Numbered from the stretch's first letter, positions 1-6,928 are shown. The stretch: 9,279 nt of DNA from Spirochaetia bacterium UBA5368 (GCA_002407865.1 DHPI01000020.1:4474-13752); one strand, 5' to 3'. Notes: generated by a model not told the origin, from the letters alone. Translations and numbers: made by a program.

Positions 1-2628
1 TTTCGCGGTGTCCCGACCTGCCGCAGATTCCTGACTGAAAATACTCCTGTAATACAGCGGTAAAACAAAGAACCGGCTGCCGCTGCCGAAAGAATCACCC
101 GAAGGCCGCGTGTCCCGGTACGACGAACAGAAAATGACGGGCAGTATCGGCGCGAACCATATCCGCGTTCGTTCGTCCGCAGTCTCGGACACGCTGTACA
201 GGTGTAGCGGGCTTATCGAAAACGAATCTGTCGTCGTACTGTCGGCAATGCGCGAGCGGCTTTTGCCGTACCACAACGGGGTGACTGTCCGCGTTGTGCG
301 GTATTCGCCGCCGTTCCGCGCGGCATGCCACACGACGGGAAATATCCGCCAGCCGCTTTTTGAGGGGGAGGAGTAAAAATTCACCATCGGCCAGAATATC
401 GTACGCTCGCGCAGCATGCTATCCGCGTAGTATTCATCCCAGTAGAGGTTAAGCAGGTAGCCGCGCTTGAACGACCCGCCATTACGCTGGCTGCCGTACA
501 ACGGGAAAAATACAAAATATTCGACATCCTCCGACCGGTACGACATGTAATTCACAATCCAGGTGATCTCATCGTCAGATGTTTTATCCCAGGTGATCCA
601 TGAAAGCGGCAGCAGGCGGAAATGGCGCCGTGAATCTGCCGCCTCAAACGCCGTGAGCCCAAAGAGCAGCTTGAACCCCCAGAAATACCTCGACGTATCG
701 CGCGAGACGGTTTTCTTTTCCAGAAGCGCGACCTTCTTTTCGGCGGCGTCAGCGCGTACAATGTCGTCTGACGGCAATCCCCGCGCATTGCCGTGCGCAT
801 CCGCGGCGGCCATTTTTGAAATTGTCACCCGCGTGGCCAGGCTCGCCACATCGTACAGCCACGAGACCTCCGTATCTACATACCAGCCGCCTTCCTGCTT
901 CCCCATCCCCATCATGATATTCGGGCTCGGTCCCGAGGCGACGCTTTTCGATATGCCGAGGATATTGACGTGCAGCGCTTTCGCGCCGTCTTTGTAATCG
1001 AAGTACAACGGCATGAAAAGCGTCAGCGATTTGTGCCCGTACTGCCAGTCAAAATACAGCGGCATCCAGTGATTGACGCGCTCGTCTTTCGCGGGGGCCT
1101 CACGGTTGTAATGTATCAGGTACGACCATTTCACCTCCTCGCCCGGCTCCCAGCGGTGATAATGGAACATGCCAAACGAGAGGCCGCGCTCGTCGGTGGC
1201 GCCCGCGGGCCTCATGTAAAACGGAATATACCAGCGGTACCCCCATTCGCCTGTTTTATGAAACAGCAGCGGTATACACCAGAAGCGGTCGAGGCTGCCT
1301 TCGGCGTCGCGTTTCCAATCGAAAAGCAGCATCATATTCGTATGTGACGAAGCATCGTCATTCTTCCAGTTCATGTAGACGGGCGGCAGTATGTGCCGAT
1401 AGCCGGCATCCGACGCGAGATAGACCGGAAGCACCCACAGCCGTGTCATCCTGCCGCTTGCGTCGCCCGACCAGTCCAGCAGCCAGAAGAGATTTCTGTG
1501 CGTTCCAGCCGCAGCATCGGTATGCGAATAATAGAGGGGGATCAGCGGCATCCACGATGACGACCGCGCAACACTCCCCTCCCACTTCCGGTCGCCCGTA
1601 CGGTGTTTTATTGAACAGTACATCGGCGTGATCACGCCTTCACTGTAGACCGTCTCCCATTTCTTGTCGGAATACGAATATTCCGACTCGGTACCGCGCC
1701 ATGCGCCGAATACAGGCAGCACGTGCCTGTAGTATCCTCCGTCACCCCACCTGCTGCTGATATACAGCGGAATCATGATGTGATTGTAGCCATCGGGACC
1801 GGGTTTCCACATCCACAGGGGAAACAGCCAGAAGCGTTTCAGCACGTCCCCGCCGTCGGCGATGTCCCATGAATAATCCATCAGCCACAGTATGTTGCGA
1901 TGCCCCCCTGCCGGAGACGTATGATGGTAGGTCAGCGGCACTATCGGCGCCCACCATGTTCGTTCGGAAAGGGCATTATTCCTATATGATGATGAATAAT
2001 AGTGCAGCAACGAAAGATTCGTCGTGCACAGCGAATTGGATTCCTGTGACGTATGTTTTTCGCTGCGCCAGTACGCGACGGGGCTGATGTACAGGTACTC
2101 GCGACGGTACGGCTCATCAGACGCATGCCGGCTTCCGTACAGCAGCGGGGTAAAAAAATACGACGACCGTGAATTCCGTGTCTCTGCACCGCCCCACCAG
2201 GTGAGATACAGTATCGACCTTTCGCGTTCGCGCGGCCCATACCTGGAATAATACAACGGCGATATGATGCGCGTTTCCACGCCGTCATAGCGCCGATAAT
2301 AGCCAAGAATGGGGATTACCGTTTTTGTTCTTGCATCGATTTTGCTCTCAAGCCGATACCAGAACGGAACAGCGCGAAGCGAGGAGTATTTCGGATAGTC
2401 GGTATACTTATACAACCAGAAGAACATGAACGCGGAATGGTTGTCCCAGCGTTCCCTTTCGACAAAGAAGGCGTTGATGCTGTACTTCTTTTCTTTTTCG
2501 CTGCCGAATACCGCGTGTTCGCCCTCGTCGAGGTCAGACCAGTCCGCGGGAAAACCGAAGGCGGTTTCTGGCACCGCCATGTATATCGCAATCAGGAGAA
2601 CGCTCGCAATACACGATTTTCTCACCAT
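1..2628 (-). CDS. Large secreted aromatic-repeat protein, C-terminus beyond window edge
   Basis: The minus-strand frame starting at ATG 2628 stays open for 876 codons to base 1 with no stop, so the gene is incomplete at its 3' end. An in-frame TGA (2643-2641) lies just upstream, which makes ATG 2628 (or GTG 2625) the likely start, although no good ribosome binding site is visible. Residues 1-24 look like a signal peptide: basic MVRK, a hydrophobic core, then a possible cleavage after TAFG. The rest is unusually rich in W, Y and F and is made of short units such as SPLYYS, RFWLFPLW, WMPLIPLYY and FMPLYFDY, separated by charged or glycine-rich turns. Residues 226-361 contain an approximately 133-residue duplication. 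A charged, less repetitive linker occupies about 597-650, after which the motif resumes. Alternating aromatic strands suggest a beta-rich outer-membrane or surface protein; that is inference. I do not recognise the family. It follows the M28 peptidase gene by 64 bases and may be co-transcribed. Confidence 0.93.
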   Translation of the reverse strand, partial: MVRKSCIASVLLIAIYMAVPETAFGFPADWSDLDEGEHAVFGSEKEKKYSINAFFVERERWDNHSAFMFFWLYKYTDYPKYSSLRAVPFWYRLESKIDARTKTVIPILGYYRRYDGVETRIISPLYYSRYGPRERERSILYLTWWGGAETRNSRSSYFFTPLLYGSRHASDEPYRREYLYISPVAYWRSEKHTSQESNSLCTTNLSLLHYYSSSYRNNALSERTWWAPIVPLTYHHTSPAGGHRNILWLMDYSWDIADGGDVLKRFWLFPLWMWKPGPDGYNHIMIPLYISSRWGDGGYYRHVLPVFGAWRGTESEYSYSDKKWETVYSEGVITPMYCSIKHRTGDRKWEGSVARSSSWMPLIPLYYSHTDAAAGTHRNLFWLLDWSGDASGRMTRLWVLPVYLASDAGYRHILPPVYMNWKNDDASSHTNMMLLFDWKRDAEGSLDRFWCIPLLFHKTGEWGYRWYIPFYMRPAGATDERGLSFGMFHYHRWEPGEEVKWSYLIHYNREAPAKDERVNHWMPLYFDWQYGHKSLTLFMPLYFDYKDGAKALHVNILGISKSVASGPSPNIMMGMGKQEGGWYVDTEVSWLYDVASLATRVTISKMAAADAHGNARGLPSDDIVRADAAEKKVALLEKKTVSRDTSRYFWGFKLLFGLTAFEAADSRRHFRLLPLSWITWDKTSDDEITWIVNYMSYRSEDVEYFVFFPLYGSQRNGGSFKRGYLLNLYWDEYYADSMLRERTIFWPMVNFYSSPSKSGWRIFPVVWHAARNGGEYRTTRTVTPLWYGKSRSRIADSTTTDSFSISPLHLYSVSETADERTRIWFAPILPVIFCSSYRDTRPSGDSFGSGSRFFVLPLYYRSIFSQESAAGRDTAK

Positions 2629-2692
2629 TCTCGGACCCGCTCAATTAAATTTCCGGCCCGATGCATCGATTCATCATGTCTGCCGGCGCCTG

Positions 2693-3613
2693 TTATCGAC
2701 AGATAGCTAACGACCGCGGACTATTTTTATCAAGCATTATATCCATATCCGCGATCTCTTCAATCGTCCGGTGCATATTCACGATATGTTCCGCGAGAAA
2801 TTCGAAATTGATCGTCTCATATGTATCGCCGTCAGTATGGTAATTCCGATTCCTGTACAGCGCCGTATCAGTCAGCATTATGGCGGGAAATCCGTGCCGG
2901 TTGAACGAATAATGATCGGAATGGCTTATGCCGGGTATCGACGAGGGGCCAACGATGTCGACGATTTCATGCCTGGCGTGCCTGTTGTAAATATTTTTCC
3001 AGCCATACGCATGGCCGCAACACGACGGCAGCGAAACAACCGCGAGAAAATCCCCCCTTGCGGGCAGCTTTTTCGACATGTCCCTGAACGGCACGTGTTG
3101 CTGATACCGCCTGTGCGCGTAACCGATCATCTCAAGGCATATCATCAATTCTATTTTTTCGTTTCTTTCCCTGCACCGTTTCGCGTTGACCATGCTTCCC
3201 ATTTCATCGCTGGAAAAATACGGCGGCTCCTCCAGGGTGAACGCCACAAAGCGCAGTGTTTTCTTATAGCGCCGCGTACCGAGCAGCCGGTACAACTCGA
3301 GCAGCCCCGCGATACCCGACGCGTTGTCGTCGGCGCCCGGCGTGTCCTCAATCGTATCATAATGAGCGCCGATTACGATAATCGAATCGGCATCCTCGTT
3401 CCCCGGTATTTCTACGATGAGGTTTGCCACCTGTTTCCCGTCAACAGCGTACATCTCCTCCCAGGGAAGGGCGCCAAACATGGAAAAATGCTTCCTGATA
3501 TAGCCGGCCGCGCCGAGCAGATTATCATATTTCCTGAGTGTCCGTTCGCCAAGCGCCACGGATAAGAATTTAATAATGTCTTTTGTATTGTGTATAATCT
3601 CTCTCTTTTTCAT
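2693..3613 (-). CDS. M28-family zinc metallopeptidase (aminopeptidase-like)
   Basis: This is a co-catalytic zinc exopeptidase of the M28 fold, expected to remove N-terminal residues from peptides. Numbering from the upstream TTG at 3673 (326 residues), the expected motifs appear in order: GAHYDT with H104, PGADDNASG with D115/D116, the catalytic and ligand pair LEE at E148-E149, LEMIGY with E181 at the site that is Asp in many relatives, SDH at 252-254, and YHTDGDTYET with H279. The catalytic set therefore looks intact. The start is uncertain. TTG 3673 has no ribosome binding site, and ATG 3622 and ATG 3613 (MKKREII) have only weak ones. I chose 3613 because it is ATG and the family-like sequence begins there. 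No version has a signal peptide, so a cytoplasmic enzyme is likely. It is the first gene before the aromatic-repeat protein on the same strand. Substrate cannot be deduced. Confidence 0.93.
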   Translation of the reverse strand: MKKREIIHNTKDIIKFLSVALGERTLRKYDNLLGAAGYIRKHFSMFGALPWEEMYAVDGKQVANLIVEIPGNEDADSIIVIGAHYDTIEDTPGADDNASGIAGLLELYRLLGTRRYKKTLRFVAFTLEEPPYFSSDEMGSMVNAKRCRERNEKIELMICLEMIGYAHRRYQQHVPFRDMSKKLPARGDFLAVVSLPSCCGHAYGWKNIYNRHARHEIVDIVGPSSIPGISHSDHYSFNRHGFPAIMLTDTALYRNRNYHTDGDTYETINFEFLAEHIVNMHRTIEEIADMDIMLDKNSPRSLAICR

Positions 3614-3742
3614 GTGCCGCATACCGGGTGAAATCCGATCATCGGCCACGCAGGCCACGAACGTGGATTTCAAACTATAAAAATTTTAATGAATAAATAT
3701 TGCAGTTCATATACCATATAACGCTGTCTATGAACAAAGTAT

Positions 3743-3772
3743 ATATAACTACTATCATACATAAATTATCAA
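3743..3772 (-). promoter_or_regulatory. Candidate promoter for the M28/repeat-protein unit
   Basis: On the minus strand, TTGATA (3772-3767) is followed after 18 bases by TTATAT (3748-3743), with an overlapping TATATA one base on. The -35 matches 5 of 6 consensus bases. The region is so AT-rich that chance matches are likely, so this is tentative. It would leave a 5' leader of roughly 120 bases before ATG 3613. Confidence 0.3.
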
Positions 3773-3894
3773 GACAATTTCATACGCCCCGACTGTTCTT
3801 TTTTTCAGCGTTTTGCACGAACGCAAAGTAGAAAAAAATTAATTAACATAAATTATCTTCTATTAATATTATTATTATGAACATCATTAATCAA

Positions 3895-3930
3895 CATGAT
3901 GACTTTCGGGTTTTCTCGAACGCCATCATG
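3895..3930. repeat. Two-part perfect/near-perfect hairpin in spacer
   Basis: CATGATG (3895-3901) and CATCATG (3924-3930) form a perfect 7-bp outer stem. Inside, after 3 unpaired bases on each side (ACT and CGC), TTCGGG (3905-3910) pairs with CTCGAA (3915-3920), with one G-T wobble, around a TTTT loop. The result is a symmetrical stem, internal loop, stem and tetraloop. No T-run follows on either strand, so it is not a classic intrinsic terminator. It could be an RNA element or an operator-like dyad; the role is unknown. Confidence 0.55.
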
Positions 3931-4006
3931 CGCACTTCGACGACGGGTGTATTTCAATTAAAAAATAATTTTTTTCCGATTTGCCGCTGTCTTTTTTAAA
4001 ATATCA

Positions 4007-4035
4007 TTGACTTTAAATTAATTTAAATATATATG
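4007..4035 (+). promoter_or_regulatory. Candidate sigma-70-like promoter for the 300-residue gene and galK
   Basis: TTGACT (4007-4012) matches 5 of 6 -35 bases. After a 17-base spacer comes TATATG (4030-4035), with an alternative TATGAT at 4032-4037. The predicted start of transcription is about 80 bases before ATG 4125. The spacer contains a 16-base perfect palindrome, a possible operator. AT-richness lowers confidence. Confidence 0.42.
4012..4027. repeat. 16-base perfect palindrome within promoter spacer
   Basis: TTTAAATTAATTTAAA reads identically on both strands and lies between the candidate -35 and -10 elements. The half-core ATTAATTT recurs at 4043 and 4054, 11 bases apart. A repressor site is conceivable. 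An all-A/T palindrome in an AT-rich spacer can also arise by chance. Confidence 0.45.
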
Positions 4036-4103
4036 ATTATCAATTAATTTCATATTAATTTATTATATTTGTTCCGGTCAGCTTCCCGTTGCATTCTTGA
4101 AAT

Positions 4104-4113
4104 AGAGAGAGGA
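4104..4113 (+). promoter_or_regulatory. Ribosome binding site fixing the start at 4125
   Basis: The purine-rich AGAGAGAGGA ends 11 bases before ATG 4125. The next in-frame ATG, at 4131, would be too far from it, so the upstream start is preferred. Confidence 0.7.
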
Positions 4114-4124
4114 CATTCAACATC

Positions 4125-5027
4125 ATGAAAATGCGCAGTGATGTTGCAAAGCATCGGCAAAATAAAACTATTAATTTGCTTGCCCGCCAGGTAATTGACA
4201 ACGACTTCTCGCGCGACAGGGTACTGGATGAAATCGAACGGATGTATGTAAACATAACGGGGATCGAAAAAGAAAGGCTGCTCTCGCGCGTTGTAGAGCG
4301 GTGCTACGATGAAATCTGGTCCACACGATATAAAATGCCGCCAAGGAATACCAAAGGATTTGTCGCCGAATACGGCGAGCACGTTTCAGAAAAACAGATG
4401 TGCCGATGTTTCGCTGTGCGGCTGTGCGGAAGCATCATCGACTGCATCAGGAGAAACTCGTTCACATCCTCACGCGGCGGGATTCTCGATCCGGCATTCT
4501 ATGACTGTATAAGCAACGATCTGCTTGAAACTGACATGCACCGCGAAGTCGCCGATGCGGAGCTTCTGCTCATCTACATTAAACAGGCCGTTATAATTTT
4601 GAAAAAGGCCGACGTTATTGAAACCGCGGGAGGTACCGTCACCATTAATGACGCCGCGGCGAACGGAGGCTCTTTCTATGTTCTGCTTTTTTCGTCATTC
4701 TGGAACCGTGTCAGATGGGAATCGATTTTCCCTTCAAATCCAGATGCGGCACGCGAGTTGAAAAAAAACAAGAGCATTCTCGTCGACCTGATGATGCGGC
4801 ACAGGGGCGTCTTTAATATTGAATCGGTGGCCAACACGTTTTTCGATCTCACGGGGTTCGGCACGCGCAACAACATGTTTCTCATTTCGTTTCTCGATTT
4901 CTATTTTTTCTCCTGGCTGCGTCATTTTGGATTAATCGAGTACGTCGATTCAGCGGATCATTCGCCGGTTTCAATGTATGTAACGGACCAGGGCAAAAAT
5001 TTTTTCCGCTGCCTGCAGAGCGCGTAG
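4125..5027 (+). CDS. Unrecognised 300-residue cytoplasmic protein with winged-helix-like segments
   Basis: I do not recognise this protein. It has no signal peptide and no clear membrane helix, so it is probably cytoplasmic. The first 90 residues are helical and basic. Cysteines cluster at C93, C95, C101 and C107. Residues about 149-175 (a hydrophobic helix, then LKKADVIE, then GGTVTIN) and about 257-295 (WLRHFGLIEYV, then a loop, then YVTDQGKNFF) each look like the helix-plus-wing half of a winged-helix domain. The arrangement 'SFWNRVRWESIFP' at 190-202 followed by a C-terminal winged-helix-like end loosely recalls C-terminal regions of some pRiA4b/SEC-C-associated proteins, but this is recalled pattern similarity only. 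It starts a rightward unit with galK 111 bases downstream. A DNA- or protein-binding regulatory role is possible but unproven. Codon use is like its neighbours. Confidence 0.88.
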   Translation: MKMRSDVAKHRQNKTINLLARQVIDNDFSRDRVLDEIERMYVNITGIEKERLLSRVVERCYDEIWSTRYKMPPRNTKGFVAEYGEHVSEKQMCRCFAVRLCGSIIDCIRRNSFTSSRGGILDPAFYDCISNDLLETDMHREVADAELLLIYIKQAVIILKKADVIETAGGTVTINDAAANGGSFYVLLFSSFWNRVRWESIFPSNPDAARELKKNKSILVDLMMRHRGVFNIESVANTFFDLTGFGTRNNMFLISFLDFYFFSWLRHFGLIEYVDSADHSPVSMYVTDQGKNFFRCLQSA

Positions 5028-5124
5028 CGCCGTTGTGCGAATACCGCGGGCGCGTGCGACATCCGCGCCGCATATCTGTTCCCCGACACGCCGCATTTCA
5101 GGCTCGCTGCAGCCGTATCTTCAC

Positions 5125-5131
5125 AAAGAGG
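5125..5131 (+). promoter_or_regulatory. Ribosome binding site of galK
   Basis: AAAGAGG lies 7 bases before ATG 5139, a normal spacing. No convincing promoter is visible in the 111-base gap 5028-5138, which supports transcription from upstream. Confidence 0.7.
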
Positions 5132-5138
5132 CAACTTC

Positions 5139-6314
5139 ATGGCACTCAATCCTGTTCACACGATTCTCGACTATCACGCCACGCAATATCCAACGTCATC
5201 TCCAGTGCGATTGTTTTCGTGTCCGGGCAGAATCAATATAATAGGCGAGCATATCGATTACAGCGGCGGCCACGTGCTTCCCGCGGCAATTGACCGCGCG
5301 GTGTACATTTGCATATCGCCGAACACCGCCGGTGAATTTCGTTTCAGCGACTGCCTTTTCAACAAACAGACCGCGGTCAACATCGATTCATTTTACTCGA
5401 GCCGTGACACCCTGCCAAAAATCTGGATATACCCGTATGGGGCAATAGCGCTTCTCGGAAAGGACTGGCGCTCCGGATACGACATCAGTTTTTATAGTAC
5501 AATTCCGTCAGGCGGGGGGATGTCGAGCTCGGCGGCAATCACCGTCGGCACCATGTACGCCGTCAGCAGCATGACTGGAAACATACCAGACACCGCCACG
5601 CTCGCACGGCTTGGCCAGCGGGTGGAAAAGGATTTCGCCGGCGTCGCGTGCGGCATAATGGACCAGTTCGCGGTGATCAACGGCAAAAAAAACTCCGCGA
5701 TGTTTCTCGACACCCGCGATCTTTCATTCGACTACTGCGCCATAGATCCCGGCATACATTTCGTGCTCATCAACAGCGGCATAAAACACTCGTTACGCGA
5801 CAGTTCGTATAACGAACGGCGCAGCGAATGTGAAAGCGCCCTGGAAAAGGCCCGGCGCGCGGGAGCGTCCGCTGAACATCTCTGCGAGTTGCAGCCGGCC
5901 GAACTGGAGACGGTAAAGGCGAAATTGACCGGCAACGAGTACAAGCGCGCGTATCACGCAGTTACGGAAAACGCACGCACAATCGACTTTGTCAACATCA
6001 TCCGTCGCGGGGACTATGCGGCGGCGGGCGTCCTGCTGTACGCATCGCACGAGAGCCTCCGGGACTGCTACGACGTAAGCATTCCCGAAATAGACGATAT
6101 GGTCGAATGGACGCGCGGCATGGAAGGCGTGTACGGCTCGCGGATGATGGGCGGCGGATTCGGCGGCTGTACAATCAACATGGTGTCGAAAAATTCCGTG
6201 GGCGCCTTTACAGAAGACATTTTGAAAAAATACCTTTCACGATTCGGCAGGCGCCCCGATATATACGATTGCTCAATCAGCGACGGCGTCAGGGAGCTCC
6301 CGGCACAGAGGTAA
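5139..6314 (+). CDS. galK: Galactokinase (GHMP kinase family)
   Basis: Galactokinase phosphorylates alpha-D-galactose at C1 using ATP, the entry step of the Leloir pathway, in the cytoplasm. At 391 residues it has the usual full length (the E. coli enzyme is about 382). The family signature is at 30-44, GRINIIGEHIDYSGG, carrying R31, E37, H38 and D40 for galactose binding and catalysis. The GHMP ATP-binding loop PSGGGMSSSAA is at 123-133. The catalytic aspartate is D175 in GIMDQ. INSGIKHSLRDSSYNERR, typical of galactokinases, starts at 211. The third GHMP motif MMGGGFGG is at 336-343. All key residues are present, so the enzyme should be active. It could act on a related sugar, but the sugar-binding motif favours galactose. 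No galT, galE, galM or transporter is adjacent. Its upstream partner is the 300-residue unknown protein. Confidence 0.97.
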   Translation: MALNPVHTILDYHATQYPTSSPVRLFSCPGRINIIGEHIDYSGGHVLPAAIDRAVYICISPNTAGEFRFSDCLFNKQTAVNIDSFYSSRDTLPKIWIYPYGAIALLGKDWRSGYDISFYSTIPSGGGMSSSAAITVGTMYAVSSMTGNIPDTATLARLGQRVEKDFAGVACGIMDQFAVINGKKNSAMFLDTRDLSFDYCAIDPGIHFVLINSGIKHSLRDSSYNERRSECESALEKARRAGASAEHLCELQPAELETVKAKLTGNEYKRAYHAVTENARTIDFVNIIRRGDYAAAGVLLYASHESLRDCYDVSIPEIDDMVEWTRGMEGVYGSRMMGGGFGGCTINMVSKNSVGAFTEDILKKYLSRFGRRPDIYDCSISDGVRELPAQR

Positions 6315-6473
6315 CGGCTCGATAGAGCTACCTGGAGCACGTGCCTATGAATGCGATGAGCAGCCAGCACGCAACCCTCTTTACCAAAACAACAGCGTGA
6401 AAAAACGTCAGCATCAATTCATCATGAATAATGCCTTCACTCTCGATAATGCTTCCCTATAATTACATATCTG

Positions 6474-6501
6474 CGCTGTGTAAATGAATTTACGTTCAGC
6501 G
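6474..6501. repeat. Hairpin between convergent galK and MshEN-like genes
   Basis: CGCTG (6474-6478) pairs with CAGCG (6497-6501), and inside GTAAAT (6480-6485) pairs with ATTTAC (6488-6493) around a GA loop. It overlaps the stop codon of the leftward small gene. No T-run follows on either strand, so it is at best an atypical bidirectional terminator or mRNA 3'-end structure. Confidence 0.4.
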
Positions 6502-6705
6502 TGTGGCGGTGCCGCTCAAGACCATCTCGTCATATTCCATCGACAGATACCTGGTCAGGGTATCCTCTGTAACATAGCCCTTTTCAAGCAACAACATTCC
6601 CGCAAGCTTGCGGGATTTCCTCTGCAAGGAGGTTATCTCGCGATGCTGATCATCTGTTATCTCGTTATTATTCAGCAGCACATCCAGCAACACGGTGTTT
6701 GACAT
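6496..6705 (-). CDS. Small stand-alone MshEN/T2SSE-N-like protein, 69 residues
   Basis: The start is ATG 6705, supported by the strong ribosome binding site AGGGGGGT (6718-6711) 5 bases upstream. Reading the frame further upstream runs into the tRNA and is an artefact. The protein resembles the small helical N-terminal domain of type II secretion/type IV pilus ATPases (T2SSE_N/MshEN). Two similar 24-residue segments, 5-28 and 34-57, are exactly 29 residues apart, matching the 24+5 layout of the MshEN c-di-GMP-binding tandem. The second, containing LLLEKGYVTEDTL, fits well and keeps G36 and G43. The first lacks both glycines. The motif arginine is replaced in both (V5, L34), so nucleotide binding is doubtful. 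No ATPase domain follows; the gene simply ends. No secretion or pilus gene is nearby. An adaptor or response-type role is a guess. Confidence 0.82.
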   Translation of the reverse strand: MSNTVLLDVLLNNNEITDDQHREITSLQRKSRKLAGMLLLEKGYVTEDTLTRYLSMEYDEMVLSGTATR

Positions 6706-6760
6706 GAATGACCCCCCTCGGCATACGCATTTTCCGTACAGCCTTGCTTCGTTCCGGTAG

Positions 6761-6766
6761 AGTATA
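6761..6766 (-). promoter_or_regulatory. Candidate -10 element of the MshEN-like gene inside an inverted repeat
   Basis: TATACT on the minus strand (6766-6761) matches 5 of 6 -10 bases and would start transcription about 50 bases before ATG 6705. No good -35 precedes it. It is bracketed by the inverted repeat CGTTCCG (6750-6756) and CGGAACG (6776-6782). The gene could also be transcribed by readthrough from the tRNA. Confidence 0.35.
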
Positions 6767-6854
6767 TATCGGCCTCGGAACGTAATTAATTTATTTTTCC
6801 CGGCAGGAAAATCGATCGGCAATTGAACAAGCAGGAAGGATTGCAAATAAGATG

Positions 6855-6928
6855 TGGGCGATGCTGGACTCGAACCAGTGACCTCCTGCATGTGAGGCAG
6901 GCGCTCTAACCGACTGAGCTAATCGCCC
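6855..6928 (-). tRNA. tRNA-Val (anticodon CAC)
   Basis: The 74-base cloverleaf on the minus strand has a perfect 7-bp acceptor stem (GGGCGAT with ATCGCCC), D arm GCTC/GAGC, anticodon stem CCTGC/GCAGG and loop CTCACAT. The loop gives anticodon CAC, which reads GUG (valine). The variable loop is AGGTC and the T loop is TTCGAGT. The T stem ACTGG/CCAGC has one A-C mismatch at its outer pair. The discriminator is A; the following bases are CA, so the 3' CCA is not encoded and must be added enzymatically. Confidence 0.96.

Larger units (their letters stand above)
3614..4124. other. AT-rich divergent intergenic region
   Basis: This spacer of about 510 bases separates the leftward M28 gene from the rightward 300-residue gene. 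From about 3670 it is strongly AT-rich compared with the flanking genes. It contains candidate promoters for both directions, a two-part hairpin at 3895-3930, a 16-base palindrome at 4012-4027, and three copies of ATTAATTT (4017, 4043, 4054). I see no convincing gene in it. A 21-codon ATG frame at 3896-3961 overlaps the hairpin but has no ribosome binding site. Confidence 0.8.

Noticed and set aside
1941..2306. A 121-codon minus-strand frame, and several plus-strand frames (for example 563-997 and 970-1347), inside the long repeat gene
   Set aside because: They are out-of-frame shadows of the 876-codon frame that has the signal peptide and repeats.
2771..3565. A 264-codon open frame on the plus strand opposite the M28 gene
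   Set aside because: It is antisense to a gene with a full set of M28 motifs, its translation shows no family features, and it is explained by codon bias of the real gene.
3808..3824. GCGTT/AACGC inverted repeat in the divergent spacer
   Set aside because: Only 5 bp with a 7-base loop and no T-run in the right place; it is likely chance.
6795..6811. TTTTCC/GGAAAA hairpin downstream of the tRNA
   Set aside because: The stem is short and AT-rich and is not followed by a clear T-run on the transcribed strand; not enough for a terminator call.
6706..6891. N-terminal extension of the MshEN-like gene to an ATG at 6891
   Set aside because: The extension would translate the 3' half of the tRNA, while the internal ATG 6705 has a strong ribosome binding site.
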